Assembly: GCA_963989245.1 (NCBI GenBank)
Contig: OZ022342.1
Coordinates: forward strand, 68,045,430 to 68,109,429
DNA: 64,000 nucleotides
Source: Nansenia antarctica
Lineage: Eukaryota > Chordata > Actinopteri > Argentiniformes > Microstomatidae
Direction: 5' to 3'
Shown in pieces: positions 13,135 through 24,927 of this stretch (position 1 is the stretch's first letter; each line of letters starts with the position of its first letter). The notes under the pieces were generated by a model. The model was not told the origin of the DNA. It saw nothing but the letters and a program-made list of their open reading frames with translations, and searched no databases. Position numbers and translations under genes: made by a program.

Positions 13135-13460
13135 TGGTGTGCTATTCGGTTGTTAAGTCTGACGTCAAACATGACGTTTAGCAATTTCCGGGTCCAAACC
13201 AGAAATTCCCTGCACCAGAGTACCAGTGTACTACAGCGGTAGAATGACAGTTCAATCGTTTTTTAGACTCAGATCTATTCATACAACAAGGGACACAGCA
13301 CTTTCCCGTTTTTCCCATATTTGTCCCATATTTGAGCCTCGGAAAAGCACTATGTAAATATAATGAATTATTATTATTACTGAGGCATTTCGAAGACAGC
13401 GCCTCAGCCAACTTTGGACCCGGAAACACGTCACGACTTAACAACCGAATAGTGTGACAC
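13135..13460. mobile_element. MITE with about 45-bp terminal inverted repeats
   Basis: The left end carries CTATTCGGTTGTTAAGTC and TTTCCGGGTCCAAA. The right end carries the reverse complement (TTTGGACCCGGAAA, then GACTTAACAACCGAATAG). The roughly 230-bp interior has no transposase. It is a non-autonomous DNA element within the probable ptbp3 3'UTR. Superfamily not determined. Confidence 0.75.
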
Positions 13461-15838
13461 TCCAAAATGGCCGTTCCGATGTTGGCAAATTTGATAAGGC
13501 TAAAATTCATCAGTTGACACCATTCCACTTCGTAAGGCAGATTTCTGTTTGCCAACATTCTCATCGGATGGGTATCTGGGAGGTAAGGGGAAGGCCAGGG
13601 CATAAAACACAGACAGACAGACAGACACAGACAACTTCTCACTGACTTGCACATTCTTCACACAACACAAGGGAAGGAGAGGCCCACGCCACACAGCAGA
13701 TATTTGAGAGGTTACCATTCATTTTTCTAAGAAGTGCGCTCAAAGCACCAAACATTAACTTACATTTCAAAAGACCATATAATATTGAGCCCCCACGTTA
13801 AAAACACATCTATATTCTTCTACATGAAAAAATGTGAAATAAAATCAACCCTCTCACCAATCCCACAAGATAGTACATAAGATACTGTCTAAAACCTATT
13901 GATTATGAACACAGAGTAAGGCACGTAATAGAAATTAAGTAAATACACAGTAAATATGATTCTTTTCTCCATGATTTCTTGGATGATTATAGTGGTACAA
14001 AAACCCAGTGAGGTTTCAGATTTGTTGTCTTCCATAAAAAAGAACAAATTACCAAAAATAAGTAACTTTTTTTTTTCTCAAAAAATCTTGACAATCCTTA
14101 AGATATAGAACCTGAATAGTTTTGCTTTTGTTAAGACTGTAAACTTCAAAACAATTATTTCAATTTCTTTTGAGAAGGGTTTTTGCCTTTGTTTTGCTTA
14201 CGTTAACAGCGACACCATCCCTTGCCTTACCCATTTGCAAATAAAAATGTGTTGTTTTCTTTTTTGTTGCACTCTTTTTTCCCCCTCCCTGGCGAATTCT
14301 GAGACACTACATGGGCTGAGGTTAGCGGACACAGACAGGATAGGCTACTAACCCCCCAGAATGCAATGCTACTCAGTGGGTCCACACAGACCCTCCTTGG
14401 AATGTTAAGGCAGCACAACACAGCACCTCGCCTGTACTAGAAAGTAGAATCCACCGTGGTCTCTAAAGACATCCTCTGTCATTCAAGAAAAATTCGGTCT
14501 CAAGCCAGGTGCGCATGGCTATACACACTGAATATTGTTGTTGTTGTCGTTTTTTTAGTTTTTTTTTTGGTTTGATCCAAGATGGATGCATGATCTGTAA
14601 AACTGCAAGGCGCAAGAGAGTGGACCACTTCAGACTTGTCACTGAGTGGGACCAACAGCTGGATAACCCAGTATAGGAGTAAGACTCAAGGTGAGGACTG
14701 GTTGAGTCTAAAAGAAGGCCCGGGGGGGCGGGGCAGGGCAGGGCGGGAAAAAATACCGAAGCACTCATCTGTTGACATATTAAACAACGTAACCGTTTGA
14801 GTTTAGTCAAACCGGGGGCAAACAAACAGATTTAAACTATTCCCATCTACACACCGTCGTCACTACTGGGACCCAATATTCACATTCATATGTCCATTCA
14901 GAGCAGAGAGGGTGTACACACTCCAGCCAAGCTGTGTAGTCAGGTGTGGTCCCCGACTGGCTGGTCTGGCCCAGCCCGGCTCGGCTCGGCACGGTCCAGC
15001 AGAAGCCAACCCCCTGACCCGTTCTTACCCCGTTGTGCTTGGGTGTAACGTGAGGGGAGAGGGGGGGGTGTGCCAGGACCAAGACTGAAGGAGACCGGGC
15101 TCAGTTGTAGGACCGACAGGACCAAATACAAGTATGTCGTCAAAGTCATCGTCACTTTGCCTGTCTACTCCCTGATCCAAAGACTTTGCACAGTAAACAG
15201 AGAAATTAAGGTGCAAAAGATTCTCATTTTGCTAACTGACATTTTCTTTCTTTTTTTTTTTTCTTTCTTTTTTTTTTCTTCCATTAAAAATGATGAGAAT
15301 CGTTCTGTAAAAGAAAATGGGCATGTTATGGTGATTTGAGTCGTGGAAACGTTTGCTGAGCTGGACTGGTAGGAGTGCTGCAGGCGCTGTGTTTTCAGAT
15401 CCTTGGTCAGGACCCCCTCACTCACTTTCTGAATGCTACTTAAAAATGGAGGGAGCCCATTGGTCAGGAGTGTCGCTACAGAGGCATCACACTGTCTTTT
15501 CCCTCCATAATGTCCTTGATAACGGCCCATATAAGGGCGGTTGTTTCTGAGTCATCCTCTATTTTCCGATCGAAGGGAGGAGGGGGGGCTGTGGGGGGGA
15601 CTATGGTATGCTTGGTACGCCACCACGTAACATCGGTATGGTGCATGTAAGGAGTTGAGGTGTACCTTCCCCGCCCACCCCCACTACAGTTGTAACAAGG
15701 CAATACAGCTAAAAGAGAGTCTCGTTCTCGAACGCTGAACAACCCAACGTGTCGGGTTCTTGTGTCAAAGTGTATAGGTTTTTTGTCATGCAGTCAAGGC
15801 TCTTGAGGGTGGGTGGGCGACAGTGAACACAGAAGAGG

Positions 15839-16210
15839 AGAAGCCCTCCCCAGGTGTGCTGAGTGGGGAAGGGGGGGGCAGGGGGGGGGCCGGGGGCACT
15901 CCAGCAATGCCTATCCCCATGTCACCCCACCCCACCTCCAGCCCTGGACCAATCACAGGTCCATTCATACGGCCCTGCAGTCTCTGTCTGAAGGCCGTTT
16001 CTTTTTTTTGTTTCTTTTTTTGTAGTCTATTACGCAAAAAAAATATCTAAAACTAGTCAGTGGAGAGTGTCTGGTTTTTAGTTTGTTTGTTGTCAAACTG
16101 GGTCTTTCCCCTCACTCACAAGGGCTAGGGGGGGGGGGGAGGGGAGGGGCTAAAGGGGTGTGAGCCTGGGGTGGTGGCGGTGGGAGGGGGGAGGGGGGGG
16201 GGGGGGTGGC
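15839..16210. repeat. G-run-rich DNA (C-rich in ptbp3 sense strand)
   Basis: Several uninterrupted G runs of 7-14 bases lie on the plus strand (15870-15896, 16128-16148, 16186-16207). They begin within about 10 bases of the ptbp3 stop codon. The mRNA would have a C-rich 3'UTR start, and the DNA has G-quadruplex potential on the template side. Confidence 0.8.
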
Positions 16211-16214
16211 TGGG

Positions 16215-16347
16215 TCAGATGGTGGACTTGGAGAAGGACACTCGCAGGTGATGGTTCTCGCCCAGGTCGTGGTTGTGGAGGTCGATCAGGGCCTGGATGG
16301 CCTCCTCCACTGAACCCAGCTGGATCAGCGCCATCTTTCTGTCCTTC
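16215..16347 (-). CDS. ptbp3: ptbp3 exon 15 (last coding exon, RRM4 end)
   Basis: The acceptor is TTCTCTTCAACAG, followed by QKDRKMALIQLGSVEEAIQ and LHNHDLGENHHLRVSFSKST, then I and stop TGA at 16217-16215. The first base completes the Q codon split with exon 14. This is the invariant PTBP C-terminus, which makes it the anchor for strand and family. Confidence 0.97.
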
Positions 16348-19300
16348 CTGTTGAAGAGAATCCACAAACGGTAGCGTTAGAAAACGGACTGCTAGTGAAC
16401 GATGCAGCCTGGGGTAAACGCACGTGATGGGGAATCACGTTTTACAAAAATGGGAAGATTTTAAAAACGTGTGTTTAGGTTTTGCATTTTGTCCAGCATC
16501 TACCACTACATACAGTATATTGCACATGCCTATTTGATATAGCTCCTTTTTATACATATGCATATTACATAGTACAATATAGAATATAAGATACCACACT
16601 GTACAAAGCTACCTTAACTGTACATAGCTCATAACTGTATATACCTCTAAACTACCGTACATGCCTTACTGTACCAATCACTATCATTGTCATGTTTTTT
16701 ATATCATGTTCTTATATCACTATTTGCGCTTCTGTTTAGATGCTAAACTGCATTTCGTTGTTGAGTACTTGTGCTCTGCCACGACAATAAAGTTATTCAT
16801 AAAATGTAATCTAATCTAAATCTCTGGGTGTAGCTTTATGAAAGGCAACCATGTCTAGTTCTTATCTGAACCTTAAAAGGTTGGTCCACATACCCCCTGG
16901 TAGCGGATCAAATCAGTTACCTCATATACAATACAGTTGCACTTTGAACACTGCACATATGCTATATAATTAAATGCAATCCATTGACTTCATTTTGCCA
17001 CACTTCACGTTTATAGTGAAGGGAATTATCAGAATTGATGTCTTTCAGGAGTCAATAGTTTTCCATTCCATTAGCATGCCTGCTAATGTCTAATCTGTAT
17101 AGGAAACACATAAGGGTGTGCCCATGCCCTGGTATGATCTTATAGATGCTCTCACTGCCACCTACTGGCCTTAGACATGCACTGCATCGTCTTGTCCTAG
17201 TTTAAAGGAGCTACTCATGAAATTTTTCATCTGTACTACAACCAGTGGTAGCTGGTGGAGGTAGAAATTGGAGGACGGGCTCATTGTAATGCATGGAACG
17301 GAATATAGAATTGTATCAATGTATGGAATGGAATGGAATGAGGAATGGTAGCCAACACGTGTGACGACAGCATATAATGGGTTTTGAAAAACCTGCAAGG
17401 ATTGTGGGGCAAGTGTTTAAAAGTAATAGTTCCCCACCAACATTTCGATTGGCTATGGTATTGGGTATTGATTTCTCCTGGCAGGTCCGGCCACCTTGTT
17501 CGTAGCTTGTTACAGAAAGTATGCAAAATCAAAACCATCTGTAGTAGGCTAAATATTTTGGATGTTAATGGTCTGGATAGCCCATTTCTTGATGGAAGCT
17601 AGGTACAGTAGTACCAATGGCTAAACATACAGTTTGTAAACATTTTCAAAATATAAACAATTTTGTAAACAATTTCGACTTGTGGCTACAAGGGAGACAG
17701 ATTTAATATACCTCCTGGTCCTCTCCACAGAAAGCTGGAAATACCCTTCTGTAGGTATTACTTTGTAGAATAGATAGATAGATAGATAGATAGGCCTATC
17801 CTGCATTTTACTGTGTGTTGAGAAATCAGAACTTACTGGAAAAACTTGAAGGCCTTGACTGTGTATCCAGTACCAGCAAACAGGTCTTTGAGGATGTCAT
17901 CTGTGATTGACGGTCTGTTGTTGGAAGGCGGTGGGGAGTAGGGGAGAGAAGGTGATTATTAGACATGAACAAGCAGCATGCTCCAGTTCTCTGAAGCGAA
18001 AGTCCGCTATGTTTGGATAGGCCTGTAAAAGGTATATGAAACTAATGCTTTTATGAGGAACCCATAATTAACCAGCCCATAGCTAGTCGATAAAGAGCCC
18101 TAAAAACCTTCTAGTCCTACTGATAGTATGTCCCCTATAGGTTCCCGTTCTACTCAAAACATGTGTAGATGCTTTTAATCTTCTAGTTATGTATATGAGT
18201 ATATGGCTCTTGGTAAAAACATAAAAAAACTAAACAAAAAAACAGTTAGCGTCAGTTAACTGATAACGGCAAGATAGACATAACCGAAATGTGCATTGAA
18301 GTCTGTCATTGTCCATAGACTCATTTCAGGGTCAAATATATGATTTAGTAATTTAGGTAAACTATTAATAAGTTTACCCCACCCCCCCACGCGTGGCGAG
18401 AACTCACGGGATGTTGGAGAGATGCAAGGTGGCGGAGGGGGGGAAGATGTTCTGGAAGTTCTTGGACCCGGGCTTCTTGAAGCGGTGCAGAGGGCTGCCG
18501 CTGAAGTCCTTGGTCAGACCCTGGTCCTCCTGACCCTCCCGGGGCAACTGCACCGTCTGGTGCTTAGAGATGGTCACCCGGATCACCTTCCCGTGGAGCC
18601 TCTGGCCGTTCAGGTGGCTCATCGCTGAAGGAGAGTTGGTGCAAGATGGGGGAATGGGGTGGAGGATGGGGGAGAGGAGGAGGAGGAGGAGGAGGAGACC
18701 CGGTCAAGAGACGGTACAAAAACCAAGAAAACCCGACAATGTTGAAATAAAGTGGTGCACCTCATCTATTATATATACTCAGTTTATGAAATAATTGTCT
18801 GTAACGTGGTCACGTGCAATTGACATCTCACATTATGACACGATCTTTACTGACGCAACACGGTTCACACAGCTCACGCGGCTTAGCTAGTGGTGTAGCT
18901 ACCAGGGTGTGTGAGTTTACACATAACAAGAGCACCCGTCAACACCAGAAGGTTCTGGCCTCTCACCCAGCTGAGCCTGTGTAGCGTCGGCCATCTGTAT
19001 CAACGCGTTCTCCTTCTTGTTAAACAAGATCTTGACCCGATGCACATCACCGTACACCCCTGCAGAAACGAAGAGGGAGGGAGGGAGGGAATGGATCGAG
19101 AAATAGGCACATAGATCATTTCCTTGCGTAGTGGATGAGTCTTGTGTAGGAGGTAAAGGGTGTGTCGACTCGACACATTCGCTATCACAGAGAGGATTCT
19201 GGGGGAGTGGGAGGACGGGAAGTCTAATTCTCAGCTACAGTAATCACAGGCATACAATACTCTACACACAATGACACAAAGTCAAAATTATCATCCTACA

Positions 19301-22300
19301 CTAAAGCCATGCAGTAATAACACTATCACTAACCTGACATACAAATGGAGCATAACAAATACAATTAGCACAAATGAACAAACCCCTGTATCAGAACTGG
19401 TCTTCTATAACGTCTAATTTCAAAGATTAACAGTCAAGGCCTGCTTACCAAACAAGATGAAGAGTCCGTGTGGAGATATACTCTGCAGGGAGAAAAGAAG
19501 AGTTCAGATGTGTTGGGACAATGCTGGTGTTGCGTTGTGATGATCAACAAGTTTAAATAATTGACCATTTGTAAGACATTTCGAAAGTTCTCAAAAACCC
19601 TTTATAAGGCCTACGTAGAGTAGATGCTACACATGTACTATTTTTGGAGTGGGGCAGTCTCTCTCACTCTCGTATTTTTCTGTTTTTATTGGACAGAGAC
19701 AGTAGAGAAAGACAGTATTTGAGCAGGGCATAGGCCGGATTCAAATCCATGCCGACATGGGCATAATGTGTGCACTGTAGGCCGAGGTGCAATTCATCTA
19801 CCGTTTAAGCAAATGTCGTGCTATATATGGACTAGGGATGTAAATAAGTCCTCTAGCTAACTCTAAACATCGATGCTTAAACCGATATGCTGATTCATGT
19901 GTACTGTTCCTGATAACTACATTTCTAAATAAAATAAAAAATATAAAGGGTCGCAAAAAAAGGTTAGAACCCATGCCTCTGTATACTGTAATGAGATCGC
20001 TTAGCAACCGTACCCTTGACTTGTACTGATCACATGATCTCATGCTAGCAACGCCACAGAGCTTATCTGGAGGAATCAAATAAGCCCCGGCGTTCACGTC
20101 TTGTGACATCAGCTGCTGCTGACGCAAAACAGCAAATATTAAAATAGCAAGAGGGTTCAAGTCTTCATCTACCACAGTCTGGCTTTATCTGTTTCATTGG
20201 ACCTGGAATAAACAGCCTACAGAATAGGCCTGTGTTGCATCACAGTGTTGATCTTTTCACACACAATACGACTTCTCGTCATCAACAGATACAACAGCAG
20301 ACCTGGGTTCAAGTAGTATTTTCAAGTCATTGTACATACTTTTGCAGTTCTTGATTTGACTTGTTGTGCCTGAAATGGGCTTAATAGAACTGTCGGTGGC
20401 TATGGAGCGGCTGTGGCTCAGGAGGTAAGAGCCGGCGTTTAACGATCGCAAGGTCTGTGGTTCTGCAGTTCGATCCCCGGCTGGCCACAATGTCTCGGTG
20501 TCCTTGGGCAAGACACTGAACCCCAAATTGCTCCCATTGGTGTCTGATTGTGTGTGTGAATGGGTGAATGAGAGGCCATTGTAAAGCTTTTTGGAATAAG
20601 GTGCTATATAAGTGCAGTCCATGTACCATAAACACTCAAAGTATATAGTACCTAGGTCTGGTTCTGTAGGTTAACATGGAAGATTCCAACTGTTTTGGAA
20701 AAAGCTGGGCAAGAGGAGGCGGGGGGGGGGGGGTTACTATGGTTGAAGCAGGAAGTCCTGGGTGGGGGCACGGGGGACGGGGGGGACGGGGGGACTCACG
20801 TCAGGGTTGAGGTTGGATACCAGGAGAACGGAGTGGACAGCAGCAGGTGCCATGCCGTGGATAGCCATCCGTCCTGCCATGGAGGAGGGGATGGCGAGGG
20901 GTCCCAGGCCGCCGGGCATCGTCTGCATGGACAGACCTGGGTACACGCAGGAGAGCACACCTGGAGTCAAACGCATTGTGTCAAATACCGCCATTGTACC
21001 TGAGGTGCGCTTGATTTGACTTTTGGAAGAGCAGTGCTCTCTATTTGGGACAGATCCATTGTTTTATTGTTTTTATACCCATTGTACACAGTGAATGAAA
21101 TAAAGTATTTGAGAGTATTTGAGAGTATTTGACATCAATGTGTTTGATGCAGGTTGAAGCAACTAGAGGGGCTTAGGGCCAAAGGTTCAGACTGTGTGGA
21201 GAGATGAGGGAGGTAGGGTGGAGAGATTAGGGAGGGTGGGAGGGAGGGAGGGTGGAGAGATGAGGGAGGGTGGGAGGGAGGGAGGGTGGAGAGATGAGGG
21301 AGGGTGGGAGGGTGGAGAGATGAGGGAGGGTGGGAGGGAGGGAGGGTGGAGAGATGAGGGAGGGTGGGAGGAGAGATGAGGGAGGGTGGGAGGGTGGAGA
21401 GATGAGGGAGGGTGGGAGGGAGGGAGGGTGGAGAGATGAGGGAGGGTGGGAGGGAGGGAGGGTGGAGAGATGAGGGAGGGAGGATGGGGAGAGATGAGGG
21501 AGGGTGGGAGGGTTTGTGTAAATGATGGCAACGGCGGTGGGGGGGGGTGGGTATTTACCTGCTTGTGGGAAGCCCATGGTGGGGGCAAAACCTGCTGCCC
21601 CAGCATAAGGCGAGGAGATGATCCCTGGAGCTCCTGCAAAACCCGTAATCACACAGGACAATACACTGTCACTCACAGCAGCACAGTAGAATAGTTCACC
21701 GCTAAAGGCAAAATAGGGACCTGGCAAGCAGGGACCCCTCACAGACAGACAGACAGACAGACAGACAGAAGCAGCATAGTTTATCATTACCAGCAAAATA
21801 GCCATGAAAACCAAGGACCACTCACAGACAGGACAGAGAGACTGACACTCCCCAATACAGTCAGACTCACAGGCAGACAGACGGATGGACAGATAGACTG
21901 ACAGACTCACCAATACAGTCGGACGGATAGACAAAGACAGACAGACAGACAGACAGAAGGCTCTTGATTCAGTGTCATATACACACCCCCCCCCCCCCCC
22001 CGCTTTGACCTGGGTATCAGTGGTCAAGAATACATTAGCACCAACCAAAACAGCAACGGTTACCGGATTCCACTGATCACATCTGGCGCATTTAAACATA
22101 ACAGACAAACATTCCAATTCAAGCTCCTTACAAAAAAATCTGAGGTCTTCGATTCCAATGTGATCTAATTTTCTCCCCCCCCTCCCCCCCCCCCCCCCTC
22201 TCAAAACAGCACAGAGAAATTCCAAACGGGGCTTTGCTTTTCAATTTCCTTGCAGGGGGTGGGGCGGCTTGTGTTGGCAATACAGGAAATGAAAACGTTG

Positions 22301-24843
22301 GAAGGATTTCTCTTCATTAAAAAAAAAGAAGGCTCACGGGCTTAGTCCATACAAGCATGCCTTGGAATCTCTCGTTTGATACACGGAAAACACAAACCAG
22401 TTTTCCTCCGTCACAGCCAGCAGCAAGGTGTCTCAACAGGACCGTAGTCTGTCTACTAACTCTGGAGGCATGCGGCTCGGAGCCATCGAGCTGGTTCCCG
22501 TCTACCTCCTGATGATCACTCGACTCGACAGAGACAAAATGTTACATTCATTTAACTATTTCGTAGAGGCAACAAACAAATATAGCCTTGGTATAATGAC
22601 GGTGGTTGTCTAGACCCAGTCACAACTCAACTAAAAGATACTTTAGATACAAGCTACATAAGTAAGACACAGCCCCCCCAAAAGGATTGCGGCTTCATAA
22701 TGATTCAAACTGTGCACTGAGTCACAAAAGACGAGAGCGTCGATATGACTACCGTTTAATAAGGGTGTCTGATGGATTCTTCAGCTTTGATCCCCCCTTA
22801 GGCCCGGCTATGTTTTGCCCTTTGACATAGAATCTCAGTTTGTGTGTGTAAATTTACACCCCCCTTAGCCACACAGCTTATCAGCACCTCCAGCATCCCT
22901 CTGCATACACATCACCACTGAGTTATGGGGGCCTGGGACAGCAAGATCGTCCACCACCACCTACTCACAACCAGACAGTCACACACATAAATCCACTGCT
23001 GGTTGGACGGGCAGAACAACATGGCTATTGTGGCCTTTTCAACAAGTGTGATAAAGAGAGGCCTCTCTCCTTTGATGTGCGTGTGCTGAGAGAAGATAGC
23101 GTTAACAACACACGCACACACGCACGCACGCACGCACAGACACCCACCAAAACTATACTATTGTTCAAAAGGATATGTTTATCCAAACAAAATCCACAGG
23201 AGCGTGGTGTAAAACCAATTGGAGCTGGCTGGGTGTAAAACCTGCAGGAGTTGAGTGTCAAACACCAGCATGAGCAATGTGGTATAGATGGGATATGAGC
23301 AATGTGGTATAGATGGGATATGAGCAATGTGGTATAGATGGGATATGACCAATGTGGTATAGATGGGATATGGAACATAGTAGTATGGAGGACAAGACGG
23401 GGTATAGATGTGGGTATGGAAGGGTGGGTATGGAAGGAGATGGATGACATGCAGATGATATATGGATGACGAATGGGCGGGTTGATAGCATTGGCTGTCT
23501 TACCGAAGGCTGCAGTCATGCCGGGGTCCATGGTTGGTTGTCCGTCCCCAGAGGGGAGGTCCAGCCGTGTGAAGTCGCGGCTCTTGTCGTTGTTGTACTT
23601 GACATTCAGGCTGGTGAGCTTGGAGAACTCCACACGCAGGGTGCAGCAGGCGTTGTAGATGTTCTGGCCGTCCAAAGTCTAAAAACGTGGTCAGAAAACA
23701 CACACTGGGTCAATAGGCAGCAGGGGGACACGGATGACGGAAGTTCTGACATTTAAGCTCTCTTATTAAATTCCTATTTCGTAATAGGTCAAATGGCATG
23801 GGTTTCATACCATTCAATCAACGCTAAATGGCATGGGTGAAAGTGCCCAAATAAAGACAACCAGTGCGACATGTTGGTGGGTGGGGGGGGGGCAATTCTA
23901 TATAAAGAAAATTACTTGTTTTTCCAACGGAGATTCGAACAAAATGCCATTTCGAAATGAACAAATGTCTGGGCATCCATACCAGGACAACAAGCAACAA
24001 GAACAGAAACATTGTTGAGTTCACTCAGAGCCATGTTGTCCAGAGGTAGGGGGAAGAAGGACGATTTCTATTATTAAGCCCTCAGGGATAACACAAAGCC
24101 ACCGTTCGCTTTCGAAACAAATGACAATAATACGGCATAATATGAGGGTCGCTTCAGTAACCACTCCCAAACTAGAGGCGAACAAGGGACCTCCCTGTAA
24201 AGAGACGGCAGTTGGTCTGCTGATGCAGAGTGACAGTTGGAAGCAGCGTAGGGCTCTAGAGGGGAGCCATCATTAAAACCAACCCCTGATGGTCCACCTT
24301 GATCAGCCCCAGAGCCCGGCCTACTGACTGTATACAGCCCGAGCCGAAGCCTCGACGACCCTACCCACCCCCCCCGCGTAACTGCCAAGTCGAGACGAAT
24401 AAACCAAAAATAAACAACCGCAGCAACAGCATCTAGCCCTGGATCAACACAGCAAAAGGTTGCCTCGGTAAGTGCCCACGGCTGTGTGCCTAGAAAAATA
24501 ATGACAGCAATTCGCAACTCCACCCCTACTACAATTTACCAAAGCTACCCCCTCGCCCTCCCCTACCCCCCCTACACCACTACCCTACCCACGCACCCCC
24601 CTTTTACCCTCTGCCCCCCCCCCCCTCCCATTCTTTTCCTGCAACACTAACAAATGTATTCAGTGTTCGGGGGAAGCAATGTGACATGGCAGGAGGACAA
24701 TAGATGACAAAGAGGGGCCAGGACTAAAGGAGTAATTACTAGCTGTCTTCTCTGGTTTGTTCCTGTTGCCGTTCATTAGATCTCCTCGGCAGTGACACAT
24801 TAATCCCAGGGCCCCGGTGATGTGTGATTTGTGCCCGGGAGGG

Positions 24844-24927
<84 letters not shown>

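Larger units (their letters stand above)
9931..16214 (-). other. ptbp3: Probable ptbp3 3'UTR and downstream DNA
   Basis: This is the sequence after the ptbp3 stop codon, with no further exon. Minus-strand AATAAA at 9942-9937 is one possible polyadenylation signal. If it is used the 3'UTR would be about 6.3 kb, but earlier signals may be used instead and I cannot choose. The stretch is AT-rich far from the stop and C-rich (sense strand) near it. It contains a 0.3-kb inverted-repeat MITE (13135-13460), a CA microsatellite (12762-12791) and pyrimidine and homopolymer runs (14526-14570, 15245-15285). ORFs here (11879-12355, 14463-14825, 15476-15742) look fortuitous. Confidence 0.5.

Noticed and set aside
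20405..20500. tRNA gene
   Set aside because: It is the head of a V-SINE.
21227..22225. 332-codon minus-strand ORF
   Set aside because: Most of it is the CU minisatellite and CAGA repeats read through exon 9; no domain, and the real exon 9 frame ends at splice sites.
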